Assembly (NCBI RefSeq): GCF_001640025.1
Contig: NC_031672.1
Span: 2,728,001 to 2,792,000 of the forward strand
Direction of reading: 5' to 3'
DNA from: Sugiyamaella lignohabitans
Taxonomy: Eukaryota > Ascomycota > Dipodascomycetes > Dipodascales > Trichomonascaceae
Length of the DNA: 64,000 nucleotides
In this document: one piece after another, positions 63,193 through 64,000 of the stretch
Layout of the letters: each line of letters opens with the position of its first letter
Numbering within the stretch: position 1 is the stretch's first letter
The notes under the pieces: model-generated
What the model saw: the letters and a program-made list of their open reading frames with translations, nothing else
What the model was told of the DNA's origin: nothing
Database searches by the model: none
Program-made: the position numbers and the translations under genes

Positions 63193-64000
63193 TTAACAAC
63201 GAGTAGACACTGACCCGCCAGGTCCAGGAACCACGGCAGATTGAACGAAATTAAGGAATCTCGCTCCATACTTCGCAGGGTGAACAACATCTACAGCAGA
63301 TCTGCCAAACATCAGTCCTTTGACAGTGGTCTCCGCTCTCTTGCGCCAACTAAAGGGGCAAAGGGTATCAATCATACCAATAACAGGTTGTTGTTCACAA
63401 GTACGAGTGTCACTCTGAAGTCCTACCAACAATGAATAATCCATGATATTGTGTCGCTTCAAGAAATCGACATCCTTTGAGACTTGAACCATTAATTTGT
63501 CTCGGTCCTCTTGACTCATGGAGAGAGCCTCGTGTTTGTCAGTCCAGTCAAGGTCCTTGAACACTACACGACCACGATTGTCTTTTCTAGGTCCAGCACG
63601 TCGGTCATGGCTCGATCCCTTAAGATCGTAAATCAGATCCGTCCCCTTCTGAAGCAAATTCTTCATAATGACAAAGTGAGTCTTCTTTCCACCAGCAATA
63701 AGGGTGTAGTTTCCAAGATAGAAAGGGAGTTGGGTACTAGGGTGGGCCTTGACATGGTTGTAGTAGTCGGCCAAAAAGTCCGCATTAGCAATGACGTTGT
63801 GCTCTTTGCGTTTGATGGTCTTAATAATGTACTTGCCATCAGGTGTAAACAAGAAATCGGATCCAGATTTGCCAGGAGATTTAGTCTTGGTCAAGTCAGA
63901 CTGCAAAACAAACGAGTTCAAAAACTCATGATAGTCAATTCCACAAAGGGTGCGGATGTCCTGATAAACAATAGGCGAATAGGCCTTAATAATGGCACCT
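63193..64000 (-). CDS. PIPK-family protein, 3' part (copy E, runs off window)
   Basis: About 269 C-terminal residues are visible and the frame is open to the edge, so the gene continues beyond it. Motifs SPGKSGSDF, IIKTI Lys, DLKGS, MDYSLLVG and GMID are intact. Compared with copy D there are about nine substitutions in the last 241 residues (for example TPN to TPD, LQKK to LQKG, AICMS to ALSMS). Its 3' flank is also near identical, so D and E are a recent or gene-converted pair. Nothing suggests inactivation. The N-terminus and promoter are not visible. Confidence 0.9.
   Translation of the reverse strand, partial: GAIIKAYSPIVYQDIRTLCGIDYHEFLNSFVLQSDLTKTKSPGKSGSDFLFTPDGKYIIKTIKRKEHNVIANADFLADYYNHVKAHPSTQLPFYLGNYTLIAGGKKTHFVIMKNLLQKGTDLIYDLKGSSHDRRAGPRKDNRGRVVFKDLDWTDKHEALSMSQEDRDKLMVQVSKDVDFLKRHNIMDYSLLVGLQSDTRTCEQQPVIGMIDTLCPFSWRKRAETTVKGLMFGRSAVDVVHPAKYGARFLNFVQSAVVPGPGGSVSTRC

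Larger units (their letters stand above)
62285..64000 (-). repeat. Right arm of the 1.7 kb inverted repeat (matches 42972-44690)
   Basis: Reverse complement of the left arm, running from the 3' flank of PIPK E into its coding region up to the window edge. Position 64000 corresponds to 42972. Non-coding and coding parts are similarly conserved. Confidence 0.92.

Overview
The window is nuclear DNA from a budding-yeast relative (Saccharomycotina). Genes are mostly intron-poor, and the few introns are short, begin GTACGT/GTAAGT/GTATGT/GTGAGT and carry a CTAAC branch point close to the 3' splice site. The proteins are yeast-like orthologues. CTG encodes Leu at conserved positions of the Pol III large subunit, so this is not a CUG-Ser yeast. 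A complex I assembly factor (Mth938/NDUFAF3 family) is present, which S. cerevisiae lacks. An early-diverging lineage such as Trichomonascaceae/Dipodascales fits, but the genus cannot be fixed from sequence alone.

Layout. 0.5-4.0 kb: PEX1 (minus, two exons). 4.7-7.7 kb: a decayed Ty3/gypsy retrotransposon with two LTRs, lying just upstream of tRNA-Val(AAC). 9.5-18.1 kb: three phosphatidylinositol-phosphate kinase (PIPK)-like genes, A and B on minus and C on plus, where C looks like a pseudokinase. 19.7-24.4 kb: RPC1 (three exons). 24.8-25.7 kb: a probable GPI-anchored surface protein with 5.3 kb of gene-free DNA upstream. 31.0-34.7 kb: HIR1 (three exons). 35.3-37.1 kb: CPS1. 37.1-42.0 kb: mostly empty, with one GC-rich candidate structured RNA locus near 39.4-39.8 kb. 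42.0-43.8 kb: PIPK D. 46.0-61.2 kb: a dense housekeeping block with Prp4-type kinase, mL43, the complex I assembly factor, SEC39, NUP53/ASM4, RPN6, a Zn2Cys6 regulator and NUR1. 63.2 kb to the edge: PIPK E, 96% identical to D in the visible part and in inverted orientation.

Two lineage-specific systems stand out. The first is a local PIPK family of five members that are duplicated with their flanks: C and D share an upstream island and a leader, A, D and E share a conserved 3' module, and D and E form a 1.7 kb inverted repeat around 17.6 kb of housekeeping genes. The second is a family of GC-rich palindromic elements (12 copies, most between 24 and 41 kb) built from mirrored arms that start TGCCTCCGGCGG and end CCGCCGGAGGCA. 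They lie only in intergenic DNA and introns, including RPC1 intron 2 and HIR1 intron 2.

The housekeeping genes cover peroxisome import, Pol III transcription, histone regulation, vacuolar proteolysis, splicing, mitochondrial translation and respiration, ER-Golgi tethering, the nuclear pore and rim, and the proteasome. They show no common pathway. The PIPK genes point to a phosphoinositide-signalling expansion of unknown purpose.
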